16,154 bases of DNA from an uncultured Clostridia bacterium (GCA_937900325.1 CALCEX010000218.1:1-16154), one strand, 5' to 3'; positions 5,543 to 13,356 are shown, counted from the first letter of the stretch. Program-made: numbers and translations. The notes: a model not told the origin generated them from the sequence alone.

Positions 5543-6286
5543 TTACCGCAGCGGGCTGTTTTTTGGTATTACGGGGGCCTCCCAGTACAGCAGCCTCCCG
5601 CCGTAGCGCTCGGCGGTATATATGGCGAGGGTAGTGTATTTATCCAGCTCCTCCTTGAGCAGGCTGGATATTATGTGAAGCTTTACGCCGTAAGGCATAT
5701 CTATATCCGGATTGAACTCCGGCTCCCCTATTGCGAAGCCGGAAAGGCGTGCTTCCTCGGCAAACTGAGGCACGAGCGTTTCCAGCGGAAAGGCCATGTG
5801 CAGGGTCAGCCGCCTGGCGGCGGTTATACAGTCGCCGTTTTTGCGGTAAAGCTGGGCATTTTTACGGTTGGTCTCGGTGTAGCACTTGGCGGCGTCGGGA
5901 TACAGCAGGTTCAGATAGGTGTTCCATTCAGGGTCGTCGCTCGCGCCCGCGGCGCAGTAGAGATACCGCTCCCTGTCCGCCATATCGTCTAACGCCTCTA
6001 TGCGGGACGCCTTGTCGGTGTAAAAAAACATCACCCGGCGGTAGGCGTCCTCAATATAGCCCACATACAGCGCCCTGATGCCTTCCCGGCACTTCTTTTC
6101 CAGGCGGCCAACGTGCCTCCTGCCCCGGCCGTTCAGCTCCGCGCCATCCTTCATTTCGCAGCGCATATGCAGCAGCACCGGCCTGGTTTCATATGGTGCC
6201 CTGTCAAAGAAGCGGGTATCCACGGCAAACTCCGCAGGATCCCCATCCATCTGCCAATCGTAATAATACCAGCTGGTCTCTGCCAT
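5543..6286 (-). CDS. DUF695 plus RraB-domain protein
   Basis: The protein has 247 aa, two domains and no membrane segment. The N-terminal part (about 1-130) looks like DUF695: it starts with W-Y-Y-Y-D-W, continues DPAEFAVDTRFF and RPVLLHMRCEMKDGAEL, and has a helix of the type RLEKKCREGI followed by ALYVGYIEDAYRRVMFFYTD. The C-terminal part (about 150-240) resembles RraB, the protein regulator of RNase E, with RRLTLHMAFPLETLVPQFAEEARLSGFAIGEP and a last helix ending AERYGGRLLYWEAP. In Proteobacteria RraB inhibits RNase E by binding it; whether this protein acts on a clostridial RNase E/G is unknown. The ATG has GGAGG five bases upstream. It lies 59 nt downstream of alaS with a terminator-like hairpin in between. 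Confidence 0.72.
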   Translation of the reverse strand: MAETSWYYYDWQMDGDPAEFAVDTRFFDRAPYETRPVLLHMRCEMKDGAELNGRGRRHVGRLEKKCREGIRALYVGYIEDAYRRVMFFYTDKASRIEALDDMADRERYLYCAAGASDDPEWNTYLNLLYPDAAKCYTETNRKNAQLYRKNGDCITAARRLTLHMAFPLETLVPQFAEEARLSGFAIGEPEFNPDIDMPYGVKLHIISSLLKEELDKYTTLAIYTAERYGGRLLYWEAPVIPKNSPLR

Positions 6287-6304
6287 ATTATCCTCCGCCC
6301 GCTC

Positions 6305-6325
6305 AAAAGGGGCGAAAAACGCCCC
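6305..6325 (-). terminator. Terminator-like hairpin after alaS
   Basis: On the minus strand GGGGCG, loop TTTTT, CGCCCC, then TTTT (6305-6308). The T-tract is short, so some read-through into the DUF695-RraB gene is likely; that gene has no obvious promoter of its own in the 59-nt gap. Confidence 0.6.
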
Positions 6326-6345
6326 CTTGAAACCCCGATGTTGAA

Positions 6346-8139
6346 TTAATCCTCCAATACGGCCTTTATCCTGCGCACGCCGGAGCTGGAGGCCTCTTCC
6401 TTCTTGATCTTGAAGTGACCCAGCTCGCCGGTGTTGCCGGCATGGGGGCCGCCGCAGATCTCCTTTGAGAAGGTTCCCATGGTGTAGACCTTTACGTGCT
6501 CGCCGTATTTATCGCCGAACAGGCCCACCGCGCCCTGCTTCTTCGCCTCGTCCACCGTCATTTCCTCGCAGGTGATGGGGGCCTTGGCCTGTATCCACTC
6601 GTTGACCTGATCCTCTACCTGCTGAAGCTCTTCCTTGGTGAGCTTGCGGCCAAAGCTGAAATCGAAGCGGAGACGCTCGGCGGTTATGTTGGAGCCGCGC
6701 TGGCTTATGGTGTCGTCGTGGAGGACCTTGCGCAGCGCCGCCTGAAGCAGGTGGGTCGCGCTGTGGAGGCGCGCGGTCTCTTCGCTGGTATCCGCAAGGC
6801 CGCCCTTAAAGCGCTGCTCCGCGCCGGCCTGGCTCTTTTTCTGGTGCTCCTCGAATGCCGCCTTAAAGCCCTCTACATCCACCCTGAGGCCGTTTTCCCT
6901 GGCGAGCTCCTCGGTGAACTCTATGGGGAAGCCGAAGGTATCGTAAAGGTGGAAGGCGGTAGCGCCGTCTATAACGCCGTTTTCGAAGCTGCCCTTTATG
7001 CGCTCGAATTCCCTGGTGCCGTTGCGCAGGGCCTTCTGGAAGCGGGTCTCCTCCTTGTCCAGCTCTGTCATGATCTTTTCGCGGTTGGCGGTAAGCTCGG
7101 GATATACCTCGCCGTACTGCGCTATCACGGCGTCGGCTACGGCGTCCAGCTTGTTGTCGGGTATGCCAAGCTGCATCGCGAAGCGAATGGCCCGGCGGAT
7201 AAGGCGGCGGAGAATGTAGCCCTGGTCCACATTGGAGGGAGTCACGCCCCTGGGATCGCCAAGTATAAAGGTGGCGCAGCGAATATGATCCGCTACAATC
7301 CTGAAGGCGCGGGTGACCTCGGGGCTATCCTTGTAGTGCTTGCCGGAAAGCTCCTCTATGGTCTTTATTATGCCGGTGAAGGCGTCGGTATCGTATACGC
7401 TCTCAACGCCCTGAAGGGTAGCGATGGTGCGGTCGAGCCCCATGCCGGTATCGACGTTATGCTGGGCAAGGGGGGCATAGCTGCCGTCCGCCTGCTTGTT
7501 GTACTCCATGAAAACGTTGTTCCAGATCTCGAGGTACTTGCCGCAGTCGCAGGAGGGGTTGCACTCGGGGCAGCACTTCGGCTTGCCCGTGTCGTAGAAT
7601 ATCTCAGTATCGGGGCCGCAGGGGCCGGTAATGCCGGCTGGGCCCCACCAGTTATGCTTTTTGTCAAGGTAGAATATATGGGAAGGGTCTGCGCCCATTT
7701 CCACCCAGCAATCGTGGGAATAAGTATCCCGCGGAGCGTCCGCATCGCCCGCGAAGCAGGTGAAGTACAGCTTGTCCTTGTCTATTCCAAGCCACTTGTC
7801 GCTGGTGAGAAACTCCCAGGAGTAGGCTATGGATTCCTTTTTGAAGTAATCCCCAAGGGACCAGTTGCCAAGCATCTCAAAGAAGGTGCAGTGGGAGGCG
7901 TCTCCCACCTCGTCTATGTCGCCGGTGCGGATACACTTCTGAACGTCCGCAAGGCGGGTGCCTTCAGGGTGCTTTGCGCCCATGAGGTAAGGGACGAGGG
8001 GATGCATTCCGGCGGTGGTAAAGAGCACCGTGGGGTCATTTTCGGGTATAAGGGAGGCGGAGGGGATTATGGTATGTCCCTTTTCCCGGAAAAAGTCAAG
8101 GTAAAGCTTGCGAAGCTCTGATGATTTAAGAAGACGCAT
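6346..8139 (-). CDS. alaS: Alanyl-tRNA synthetase, compact form without C-Ala domain
   Basis: This cytoplasmic enzyme charges tRNA-Ala. The class II core is complete: motif 2 around CTFFEMLGNWSLGDYFK (84-100) and motif 3 GMGLDRT (232-238). A cysteine cluster C189, C190, C193, C197, C199 in an insertion (CCPECNPSCDCGKY) suggests a zinc knuckle. The editing domain retains its zinc ligands H459, H463 (HSATH) and C562, H566 (CGGPHAGNTGELG), so mischarged Ser/Gly should still be cleared. At 597 aa it ends right after the editing domain (GVRRIKAVLED), whereas most bacterial AlaRS continue to about 850-880 aa with a coiled coil and C-Ala. The sequence after the stop codes for nothing similar, so this is a natural short form rather than a frameshift. 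The N-terminal wording (GMHPLVPYLMG, QKCIRTGDIDEVGD) also differs from the common bacterial type. The start has a GAGGTG site; no T-box is present. Confidence 0.95.
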   Translation of the reverse strand: MRLLKSSELRKLYLDFFREKGHTIIPSASLIPENDPTVLFTTAGMHPLVPYLMGAKHPEGTRLADVQKCIRTGDIDEVGDASHCTFFEMLGNWSLGDYFKKESIAYSWEFLTSDKWLGIDKDKLYFTCFAGDADAPRDTYSHDCWVEMGADPSHIFYLDKKHNWWGPAGITGPCGPDTEIFYDTGKPKCCPECNPSCDCGKYLEIWNNVFMEYNKQADGSYAPLAQHNVDTGMGLDRTIATLQGVESVYDTDAFTGIIKTIEELSGKHYKDSPEVTRAFRIVADHIRCATFILGDPRGVTPSNVDQGYILRRLIRRAIRFAMQLGIPDNKLDAVADAVIAQYGEVYPELTANREKIMTELDKEETRFQKALRNGTREFERIKGSFENGVIDGATAFHLYDTFGFPIEFTEELARENGLRVDVEGFKAAFEEHQKKSQAGAEQRFKGGLADTSEETARLHSATHLLQAALRKVLHDDTISQRGSNITAERLRFDFSFGRKLTKEELQQVEDQVNEWIQAKAPITCEEMTVDEAKKQGAVGLFGDKYGEHVKVYTMGTFSKEICGGPHAGNTGELGHFKIKKEEASSSGVRRIKAVLED

Positions 8140-8194
8140 TATTTTACACCTCGCGTGATAAAATTATCGTTTTTGCATACAGCAGTACAGGGTA

Positions 8195-8224
8195 AGTATA
8201 TCCTTTCCACCCGGCAATTGTCAA
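8195..8224 (-). promoter_or_regulatory. Promoter of alaS
   Basis: Minus strand: perfect TTGACA (8219-8224), 18-nt spacer, TATACT (8195-8200), about 56 nt before the ATG. The leader of roughly 50 nt is too short for a T-box. Confidence 0.7.
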
Positions 8225-8252
8225 TGCAATGTACAATAGTAGTTAAGATGTC

Positions 8253-8280
8253 AAAAAAAAGGGCGCCTGTAAAGCGCCCC
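8253..8280 (-). terminator. Terminator of the pyrR-uraA operon
   Basis: Minus strand: GGGCGC, loop TTTACAG, GCGCCC, followed by eight T (8253-8260). It lies 20 nt after the uraA stop and upstream of the alaS promoter. Confidence 0.9.
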
Positions 8281-8299
8281 ATTATCTTTATTCCTTTTA

Positions 8300-9625
8300 T
8301 CAGACCTTGAAGTTTACGGAGGTGTCGCCCTGCTCGTCCACGCCGAACTCATAATCCTTGCCGGGGAGGACGGCGTTGAGCAGTATGCCGGCTATGGCGG
8401 CCACGGCAAGGCCTGAAAGGCTTACGCTGCCTATATGAACTGCGCCCGCATCGCTGTATGTAATGCCTATGGCGAGCACCATTATCAGGGCCGCGATTAT
8501 AACGTTGCGGCTGCTGGTAAAGTTCACCTTATTCTCGACCACATTGCGGACGCCGACCGCGGAGATCATTCCGTAAAGCACCATGGATACGCCGCCCATG
8601 GTGGCCACGGGCATTGCGGATATCAGCTCCGCAAATTTGGGACAGAAGCTGAGGAGGACCGCAAGGCCGGCGGCTATGCGTATAACGCGGGGATCATAAA
8701 CCTTGGAGAGAGCAAGCACGCCGGTGTTCTCGCCGTAGGTGGTGTTTGCCGGCGCGCCGAAGAGGGCCGCAAGGGAGGTGGCAAGGCCGTCGCCCAGAAG
8801 GGTACGGTGCAGGCCGGGGTCAGCAAGGTAGTTGCGCCCGACGGTGGAGCTTATTGCGCATACGTCGCCTATATGCTCTATCATGGTAGCCAGCGCTATG
8901 GGCATAATGGTGATTATTGACGAGATCACGCGGGAGGTATCCGCCTTTCCTATGAGGGAGAATACCGTATTCTCCATCCTGAAGGGCAGGCCCAGCCATG
9001 CGGCCTCATGTACCTTGGAAAAATCCACATTGTTGGTAAGCGCGCCCACCGCATAGGAAGCGACTACGCCGAGCAGTATGGGTATTATCTTTATCATGCC
9101 CTTGCCCCAGATGTTGCAGGCTATGACCACGGCGATGGCCACGGCGGCTATGCCCCAGTTTGCGGAGCAGCTGTTAATGGCGGTGGCGGAGAGGTTCATG
9201 CCTATGCAGATTATGATTGGGCCGGTAACTATGGGCGGGAAGAAGCGCATTACCTTCTTTGCGCCGTATACCTTAAAGAGGGCGGAAAGTATCACATACA
9301 TCAATCCCGCGCAGGCCACGCCGACACAGGCGTATGGCAGCAGCTCAGGCTCGCCGTTGGGCGCTATCGCCCAATAGCCGCCCAGGAAGGCAAAGGAGGA
9401 GCCCAGGAAGGCGGGAACCTTTTTCTTGGTGATCAGGTGAAAGAGCAGGGTGCCGAGGCCCGCAAACAGCAGCGTTGCGGATACGCTGAGGCCGGTCAGT
9501 GCCGGGACCAGCACCGTGGCGCCGAACATGGCGAACATATGCTGCACGCCAAGCACCAGCATACGGGGCACTCCGAGGGATCTTGCGTCATAAATAGGTT
9601 CGCTTCCGACTTTTACTTTTGACAT
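8300..9625 (-). CDS. uraA: Uracil permease, NCS2 (UraA) family
   Basis: This is an integral membrane nucleobase:H+ symporter of 441 aa with about 14 hydrophobic segments. QHMFAMFGATVLVP (28-41) in TM1, MIEHIGDVCAISS (248-260) in TM8 and NTTYGENTGVLALSKV (294-309) in TM10 are the NCS2 substrate-site motifs. E250 and E299 correspond to Glu241 and Glu290 of E. coli UraA; the position of UraA His245 is Asp254 here. The short half-helix pair typical of the fold is present. It follows pyrR by 57 nt on the same strand, has an AGGAGG ribosome binding site, and is under the PyrR attenuator, which supports uracil rather than xanthine as substrate. A strong terminator follows. Confidence 0.93.
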   Translation of the reverse strand: MSKVKVGSEPIYDARSLGVPRMLVLGVQHMFAMFGATVLVPALTGLSVSATLLFAGLGTLLFHLITKKKVPAFLGSSFAFLGGYWAIAPNGEPELLPYACVGVACAGLMYVILSALFKVYGAKKVMRFFPPIVTGPIIICIGMNLSATAINSCSANWGIAAVAIAVVIACNIWGKGMIKIIPILLGVVASYAVGALTNNVDFSKVHEAAWLGLPFRMENTVFSLIGKADTSRVISSIITIMPIALATMIEHIGDVCAISSTVGRNYLADPGLHRTLLGDGLATSLAALFGAPANTTYGENTGVLALSKVYDPRVIRIAAGLAVLLSFCPKFAELISAMPVATMGGVSMVLYGMISAVGVRNVVENKVNFTSSRNVIIAALIMVLAIGITYSDAGAVHIGSVSLSGLAVAAIAGILLNAVLPGKDYEFGVDEQGDTSVNFKV

Positions 9626-9682
9626 GGGTCGTCCTCCTGTAAATCTTTGTATTTTATATTTTTCCGCCCCATAAGGGCTTTT

Positions 9683-10231
9683 TTACTCCAGCTCATATAT
9701 GCTTACCCCCGTCTCCCCGTCCTGCTCAAAAAGCCTTACGGCTATGACCTCGCTGAGGGAGGAGGGTATGTTCTTACCTACATATGTAGCCTTTATCGGC
9801 AGCTCGAGATGTCCCCTGTCTATAAGGACGCAAAGCTGTATCCTGGCGGGTCTGCCCAGCTCCATCACGGCGTCCATTGCGGCCCTTGCGGTGCGGCCCG
9901 TGAAGATAACGTCGTCCACCAGCACAACTGTCTTGTCCACTACCGGGAATGGCACGTTGGTATCCGATACTACGGGATCTGCCGATACCCTGGAAAGATC
10001 ATCCCGGTACATGGCTATATCCAGCTCCCCTACGGGTATCTCGCTGCCCTCTATATCCGCGATGTTTTTGGCGAGCCGCCTTGCAAGTGGTATGCCCCGT
10101 GTCTTTATGCCTATAAGGCACAGCCCCTCAGTGCCGTGGTTCTTCTCCACTATCTGATGTGCAAGGCGCACCAGCACCCGGTCGACATCCTGCTGTGTCA
10201 TGAGCCGCGCTTTGAATTTCATATTCCTCAT
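9683..10231 (-). CDS. pyrR: PyrR: pyr-operon attenuation regulator / uracil phosphoribosyltransferase
   Basis: PyrR binds pyr mRNA leaders when UMP is plentiful and promotes termination; it can also make UMP from uracil and PRPP. The 182-aa sequence has GIKTRGIPLARRLA (41-54), the PRPP-binding signature VVLVDDVIFTGRTARAAMDA (102-121), IDRGHLELPIKATYVGKNIP and a terminal RLFEQDGETGVSIYE, all diagnostic. Two starts are possible. The ATG at 10231 has GGAG seven bases upstream; the ATG at 10222 has GAGGA nine bases upstream and would give the more usual short N-terminus. The gene lies behind its own attenuator and ahead of uraA, so regulator and transporter are controlled together by pyrimidine level. 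Confidence 0.96.
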   Translation of the reverse strand: MRNMKFKARLMTQQDVDRVLVRLAHQIVEKNHGTEGLCLIGIKTRGIPLARRLAKNIADIEGSEIPVGELDIAMYRDDLSRVSADPVVSDTNVPFPVVDKTVVLVDDVIFTGRTARAAMDAVMELGRPARIQLCVLIDRGHLELPIKATYVGKNIPSSLSEVIAVRLFEQDGETGVSIYELE

Positions 10232-10261
10232 TCCTCTGCTCCAGGGTCGGTTTTCCGCGAC

Positions 10262-10293
10262 AAAAAAGCCTTGTCTTTACGCTAAGACAAGGC
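10262..10293 (-). terminator. Attenuator terminator of the pyrR-uraA leader
   Basis: Minus strand: GCCTTGTCTT (10284-10293), short loop, AAGACAAGGC (10268-10277), then TTTTTT (10262-10267). It stands upstream of pyrR, so it ends transcription before the operon. Its first arm, GCCTTGTC, can instead pair with GGCAAGGC of the upstream PyrR site (10352-10359). Confidence 0.92.
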
Positions 10294-10339
10294 CTGATAA
10301 AGCTATCAGCTTATATGATCAGATCTATTTATGGGGATC

Positions 10340-10380
10340 TCTCCCGTCGCAGCCTTGCCAGCGTCTCTGCACTGAACTTA
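10340..10380 (-). promoter_or_regulatory. PyrR-binding RNA site (anti-antiterminator)
   Basis: The minus-strand leader reads TTCAGTGCAGAGACGCTGG followed by CAAGGCTGC. This fits the PyrR binding-loop consensus (CAGTCCAGAGAGGCTG-type), with C in place of the last G of AGAGAGG. It would fold as a hairpin that PyrR-UMP stabilises. When unbound, its GGCAAGGC segment (10352-10359) can form eight pairs with the terminator arm at 10286-10293, which is the antiterminator. Confidence 0.82.
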
Positions 10381-10400
10381 AAAGTCTCGCGGTTCGAGTT

Positions 10401-10429
10401 ATAATAACACAGGATATGCGCAAAAGCAA
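10401..10429 (-). promoter_or_regulatory. Promoter of the pyrR-uraA operon
   Basis: Minus strand: TTGCTT (10424-10429), 17-nt spacer, TATTAT (10401-10406) with an extended -10 TG (TGTTATTAT). The predicted start near 10394 gives a leader of about 160 nt that holds the PyrR site and attenuator. Confidence 0.65.
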
Positions 10430-10441
10430 GCTAAAATATCG

Positions 10442-11170
10442 TCAATTTATGGATCCGTCGTTCTGCGATTCCCTGTTTACCTTTTTTATCACCACTATGT
10501 ACATTGCGGCGACGAAGACTATGAATATTACGGAGGACGCCACGGTGTTTATCATGGCGCAGGAATCGTAAAAGCCGTGGAGCAGCACCGCCGCAATGTA
10601 GCCCAGCCAGAGATTGGCCCGCTCCTCCGCCTTGTCGCCCCAGACCTGGCACTGCTTTGCCCTGCCGTAGAAGGTCCCCATGAACACGCCGAAGCACATA
10701 TGGCCGGGGATAGCCAGCAGCGCCCTTGCCGGGGCCACGGAAAGGCCGTAGCCCAGCACATAGCCTACGTTTTCAAAGGCGGCAAAGCCCAGCGAAACGA
10801 ACACGGCGTAAACTATCCCGTCGAAGCGGTAGTTGAAATTCATATCGTTCCATGTCCGCCTCTTCAGCATGGCAAATTTGGCCCCTTCCTCTACCACCGC
10901 CACCACCGCGAAGGCAAGCGCCAGCGTGTAGCCTACGGAGGACTGATCGTCCATGAGCGAATCCAGAACCCTGGTACCTATGTTTTCCAGTATTATGGAG
11001 ATGAGCGCCGCTATCACGCCGTATATCAGCAGCGACATCAGCAGCATGGGCGGCTCCTTCTCTACCGTATCCTTGCGGTATATGTACTTCATAAGGTATA
11101 TTGCGGGAAGCAGGGCCGCCGCGCCGTATATCAGGGCCACGGCGAAAAGGGGCAATGTGAGCAGCAGCAT
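10442..11170 (-). CDS. prsW: PrsW-family intramembrane metalloprotease
   Basis: This is a polytopic membrane protein of 242 aa with about seven or eight hydrophobic segments. The PrsW/CPBP-type catalytic residues are all present: VVEEGAKF (E94, E95, K98), GFAAFENVGY (E133, N134), AIPGHMCFGVFMG (H157) and LLHGFYD (H198, D202). In Bacillus subtilis PrsW makes the first cut in the anti-sigma factor RsiW; no sigma/anti-sigma pair lies here, so the substrate is unknown. It follows typA by 36 nt on the same strand with a GGAGG site, so it is probably the second gene of a typA-prsW unit. The pyrR promoter starts just beyond its stop. Confidence 0.9.
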   Translation of the reverse strand: MLLLTLPLFAVALIYGAAALLPAIYLMKYIYRKDTVEKEPPMLLMSLLIYGVIAALISIILENIGTRVLDSLMDDQSSVGYTLALAFAVVAVVEEGAKFAMLKRRTWNDMNFNYRFDGIVYAVFVSLGFAAFENVGYVLGYGLSVAPARALLAIPGHMCFGVFMGTFYGRAKQCQVWGDKAEERANLWLGYIAAVLLHGFYDSCAMINTVASSVIFIVFVAAMYIVVIKKVNRESQNDGSIN

Positions 11171-11206
11171 ATTTTCCTCCTTGCAAGATCGGGTCGTGTA
11201 TCGCCG

Positions 11207-13039
11207 TTATTCGCGTATCTCCCGGGCAGCCATCTTCATGCGCTGCTCCTTGCTGAGCACCCTCTTGCGCATTCGTATGTTCTTGGGAGTTACCTCCACC
11301 AGTTCGTCGTCCGCTATAAACTCGAGGCACTGCTCGAGGCTCAGCACGCTGTGGGGGGTAAGGCGGAGAGCGTCGTCGCTTCCGGCTGCGCGCATATTGG
11401 TAACGTGCTTCTTTTTGCAGACGTTTACTACTATATCCTCATTGCGGGAGCATTCGCCCACTATCTCGCCCATGTATACGGGTACGCCCGGGCCTACGAA
11501 CATACGGCCGCGATCCTGGGTGTTGAAGAGGCCGTAGCTGTTGGTCTCGCCCGTCTCGGAGCAGACAAGGCTGCCGTGGGTGCGCTCCTCGATATCTCCC
11601 TTGTAGGGCTCATACTCGTAGAATATGCTGCTCATTACGCCGTTGCCGCGGGTATCCGTCAGCAGCTCGTTGCGGTAGCCCAGAAGTCCCCTTGTAGGCA
11701 CATGGAACAGCAGCCTTACGCTTGTGCCGTTGGGCTCGGATATCATATCTATCATTTCCGCCTTGCGGCGGCCGAGCTTTTCCATTACCGCGCCCACATA
11801 ATCCTGCGGCACGTCTATCGTCAGCTCCTCCACGGGCTCAAGCAGGGTGCCGTCCGGGGCCTTATGGTATATTACCTTTGGACGGGATACGGCGAATTCG
11901 TAATCCTGCCTTCGCATCTGCTCTATCAGTATGGAAAGATGCAGCTCGCCGCGTCCGCTCACCTTGAACATATCCGTGGATTCGGTCTCCTCCACCTTCA
12001 TGGATACGTTGGTCTGCACCTCCTTGAACAGCCTGTCGCGGAGGTTCCGGCTCGTGACGTACTTGCCCTCCTTGCCTGCGAAGGGGCTGTCGTTTACCAT
12101 GAACATCATGGAAAGGGTAGGCTCGTCTATCTTTACGAAGGGCAGCGGATCGACGTGATTCACATCGCACACCGTCTCGCCTATTGCAAGGTCGGATATA
12201 CCGGCTACCGCCACTATCTCGCCTGCGCCCGCTTCCTCTATTTCGACCCTTTTGAGGCCCTCGAACCTGTACAGGCGGGAGATCTTTACCTCCCGGGGAT
12301 TCCCGGCCGCCCCGCCGCAGAGCACCGCCGTCTGGTTGCGGCGTATCCTGCCGCTCTGTATCCTGCCGACGCCTATGCGGCCTACATAGTCGTCATAGTC
12401 CAGCGTGGAAAACAGCACCTGAAGGGGACCCTCGTCGTCGCCGCCGGGCGCCGGCACCGAGTTTATTATGGTATCAAAAAGAGGCTGCATATCGGTACCC
12501 AGATCGTCCGGGTCAAGGCCGCTGTATCCGTCCCTGGCGGAGGCGTATACGACCGGGAAATCCAGCTGCTCGGCGGAGGCCCCAAGGTCTATGAACAGCT
12601 CCATCACCTCGTCTACCACCTCCAATGGGCGCGCGCCGGGGCGATCGACCTTATTTACGACTACTACTGGTATCTTGCCCAGCGCCAGGGCCTTGCGCAG
12701 CACAAAGCGGGTCTGCGGCATACAGCCCTCGAACGCATCGACCAGAAGCAGCACTCCGTCTACCATCTGAAGTATGCGCTCCACCTCGCCGCCGAAGTCC
12801 GCATGGCCCGGAGTATCCACTATGTTTATGCGGTAGCCCTTGTAGTTTACCGCGGTATTCTTGGAAAGTATGGTTATGCCTCTCTCCCGCTCAAGGTCGC
12901 CGGAATCCATTACCCGCTCCTGCACCTGCTCGTTGGCGCGGAACACGCCGCTCTGCCTCAGCAGCTGATCGACCAGAGTGGTCTTGCCGTGATCGACGTG
13001 AGCGATAATGGCTATATTCCTCAGTTTTTCGTTCTTCAT
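11207..13039 (-). CDS. typA: Ribosome-associated GTPase TypA/BipA
   Basis: This translational GTPase of 610 aa (normal family length) binds the ribosome and aids subunit assembly and stress adaptation. The G domain shows G1 AHVDHGKT (13-20), switch/G2 RGITI (53-57), G3 DTPGH (75-79) and G4 NKVD (129-132). Later come the EF-G-like domains and the TypA-specific C-terminal region, with GLLGYRNELLTDTRGNG and GETNSYGLFNTQDRG. The C-terminus is basic (RMRKRVLSKEQRMKMAAR). It has a GAGGA ribosome binding site, its own promoter, and prsW directly downstream. It is a core chromosomal gene with nothing anomalous. Confidence 0.97.
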   Translation of the reverse strand: MKNEKLRNIAIIAHVDHGKTTLVDQLLRQSGVFRANEQVQERVMDSGDLERERGITILSKNTAVNYKGYRINIVDTPGHADFGGEVERILQMVDGVLLLVDAFEGCMPQTRFVLRKALALGKIPVVVVNKVDRPGARPLEVVDEVMELFIDLGASAEQLDFPVVYASARDGYSGLDPDDLGTDMQPLFDTIINSVPAPGGDDEGPLQVLFSTLDYDDYVGRIGVGRIQSGRIRRNQTAVLCGGAAGNPREVKISRLYRFEGLKRVEIEEAGAGEIVAVAGISDLAIGETVCDVNHVDPLPFVKIDEPTLSMMFMVNDSPFAGKEGKYVTSRNLRDRLFKEVQTNVSMKVEETESTDMFKVSGRGELHLSILIEQMRRQDYEFAVSRPKVIYHKAPDGTLLEPVEELTIDVPQDYVGAVMEKLGRRKAEMIDMISEPNGTSVRLLFHVPTRGLLGYRNELLTDTRGNGVMSSIFYEYEPYKGDIEERTHGSLVCSETGETNSYGLFNTQDRGRMFVGPGVPVYMGEIVGECSRNEDIVVNVCKKKHVTNMRAAGSDDALRLTPHSVLSLEQCLEFIADDELVEVTPKNIRMRKRVLSKEQRMKMAAREIRE

Positions 13040-13084
13040 ACGTTTGTCCTCTGTATATCAAATAAATTTTTTGCACAATACTGT

Positions 13085-13113
13085 ATTTTAACCCATGGCC
13101 TGCCAAAACACAA
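13085..13113 (-). promoter_or_regulatory. Promoter of typA
   Basis: Minus strand: TTGTGT (13108-13113), 17-nt spacer, TAAAAT (13085-13090), giving a leader of about 40 nt before the typA ATG. The gene-free stretch 13040-13390 holds this promoter plus the thiT promoter, riboswitch and terminator. Confidence 0.5.
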
Positions 13114-13136
13114 TAAGGATCAATCAAAAAGTGCGG

Positions 13137-13165
13137 TTGCCATAGGGTTTTTTTGGTGATATAAT
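13137..13165 (+). promoter_or_regulatory. Promoter of the thiT leader
   Basis: TTGCCA (13137-13142), 17-nt spacer, perfect TATAAT (13160-13165). Transcription should start about 15 nt before the riboswitch. Confidence 0.75.
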
Positions 13166-13186
13166 GTTCCCGGACAAAAGAATATG

Positions 13187-13273
13187 CTCCGCTGGGGGTG
13201 CTGGGCGGTTTCCGTCCGGCTGAGATTAACCTTTGAACCTGTCTGGGTAATGCCTGCGTAGGGAAGCGGTGAG
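13187..13273 (+). promoter_or_regulatory. TPP riboswitch (THI element)
   Basis: All conserved THI-box blocks are in order: GGGGGTGCTGG (13194-13204), GCTGAGA (13219-13225), CCTTTGAACCTG (13230-13241), CTGGGTAATGCC (13243-13254) and GCGTAGGGAAGC (13256-13267). P1 is CCGCT (13189-13193) with AGCGG (13265-13269). It senses thiamine pyrophosphate in the thiT leader. The P1 5' strand CTCCGC (13187-13192) is repeated exactly as the 5' arm of the terminator (13320-13325), so both compete for the P1 3' strand. That is the expected OFF switch by termination. Confidence 0.97.
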
Positions 13274-13315
13274 TTGACAATGACCGGGCCTCGTTTTACA
13301 GCCCGCGCTCCTTTC

Positions 13316-13356
13316 ATATCTCCGCGGCCGTATGGCTGTGCGGAGATATTTTTTTG
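13316..13356 (+). terminator. Riboswitch-controlled terminator upstream of thiT
   Basis: ATATCTCCGC (13316-13325) pairs with GCGGAGATAT (13340-13349), with a small inner GCC/GGC stem, followed by an eight-T tract (13348-13355, including the end of the stem). It is predicted to form when TPP holds P1 closed. Confidence 0.92.

Noticed and set aside
6496..8121. A 541-codon open frame on the plus strand, antisense to alaS
   Set aside because: A shadow of alaS produced by third-position bias; no recognisable domain and no ribosome binding site.
8140..8195. T-box leader for alaS
   Set aside because: The leader after the TTGACA/TATACT promoter is only about 50 nt, and no T-box core sequence is present.
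9664..9684. Hairpin GCCC-CATAA-GGGC followed by six T on the plus strand, between uraA and pyrR
   Set aside because: The stem is only 4 bp and the T-tract faces against the direction of both genes. It is a possible stop for antisense transcripts but too weak to annotate.
10577..13159. An 860-codon open frame on the plus strand, antisense to prsW and typA
   Set aside because: It mirrors the codon pattern of typA and prsW, which are unmistakable on the other strand. Its translation is rich in His/Tyr/Gly without any domain, and it crosses the gene boundary.
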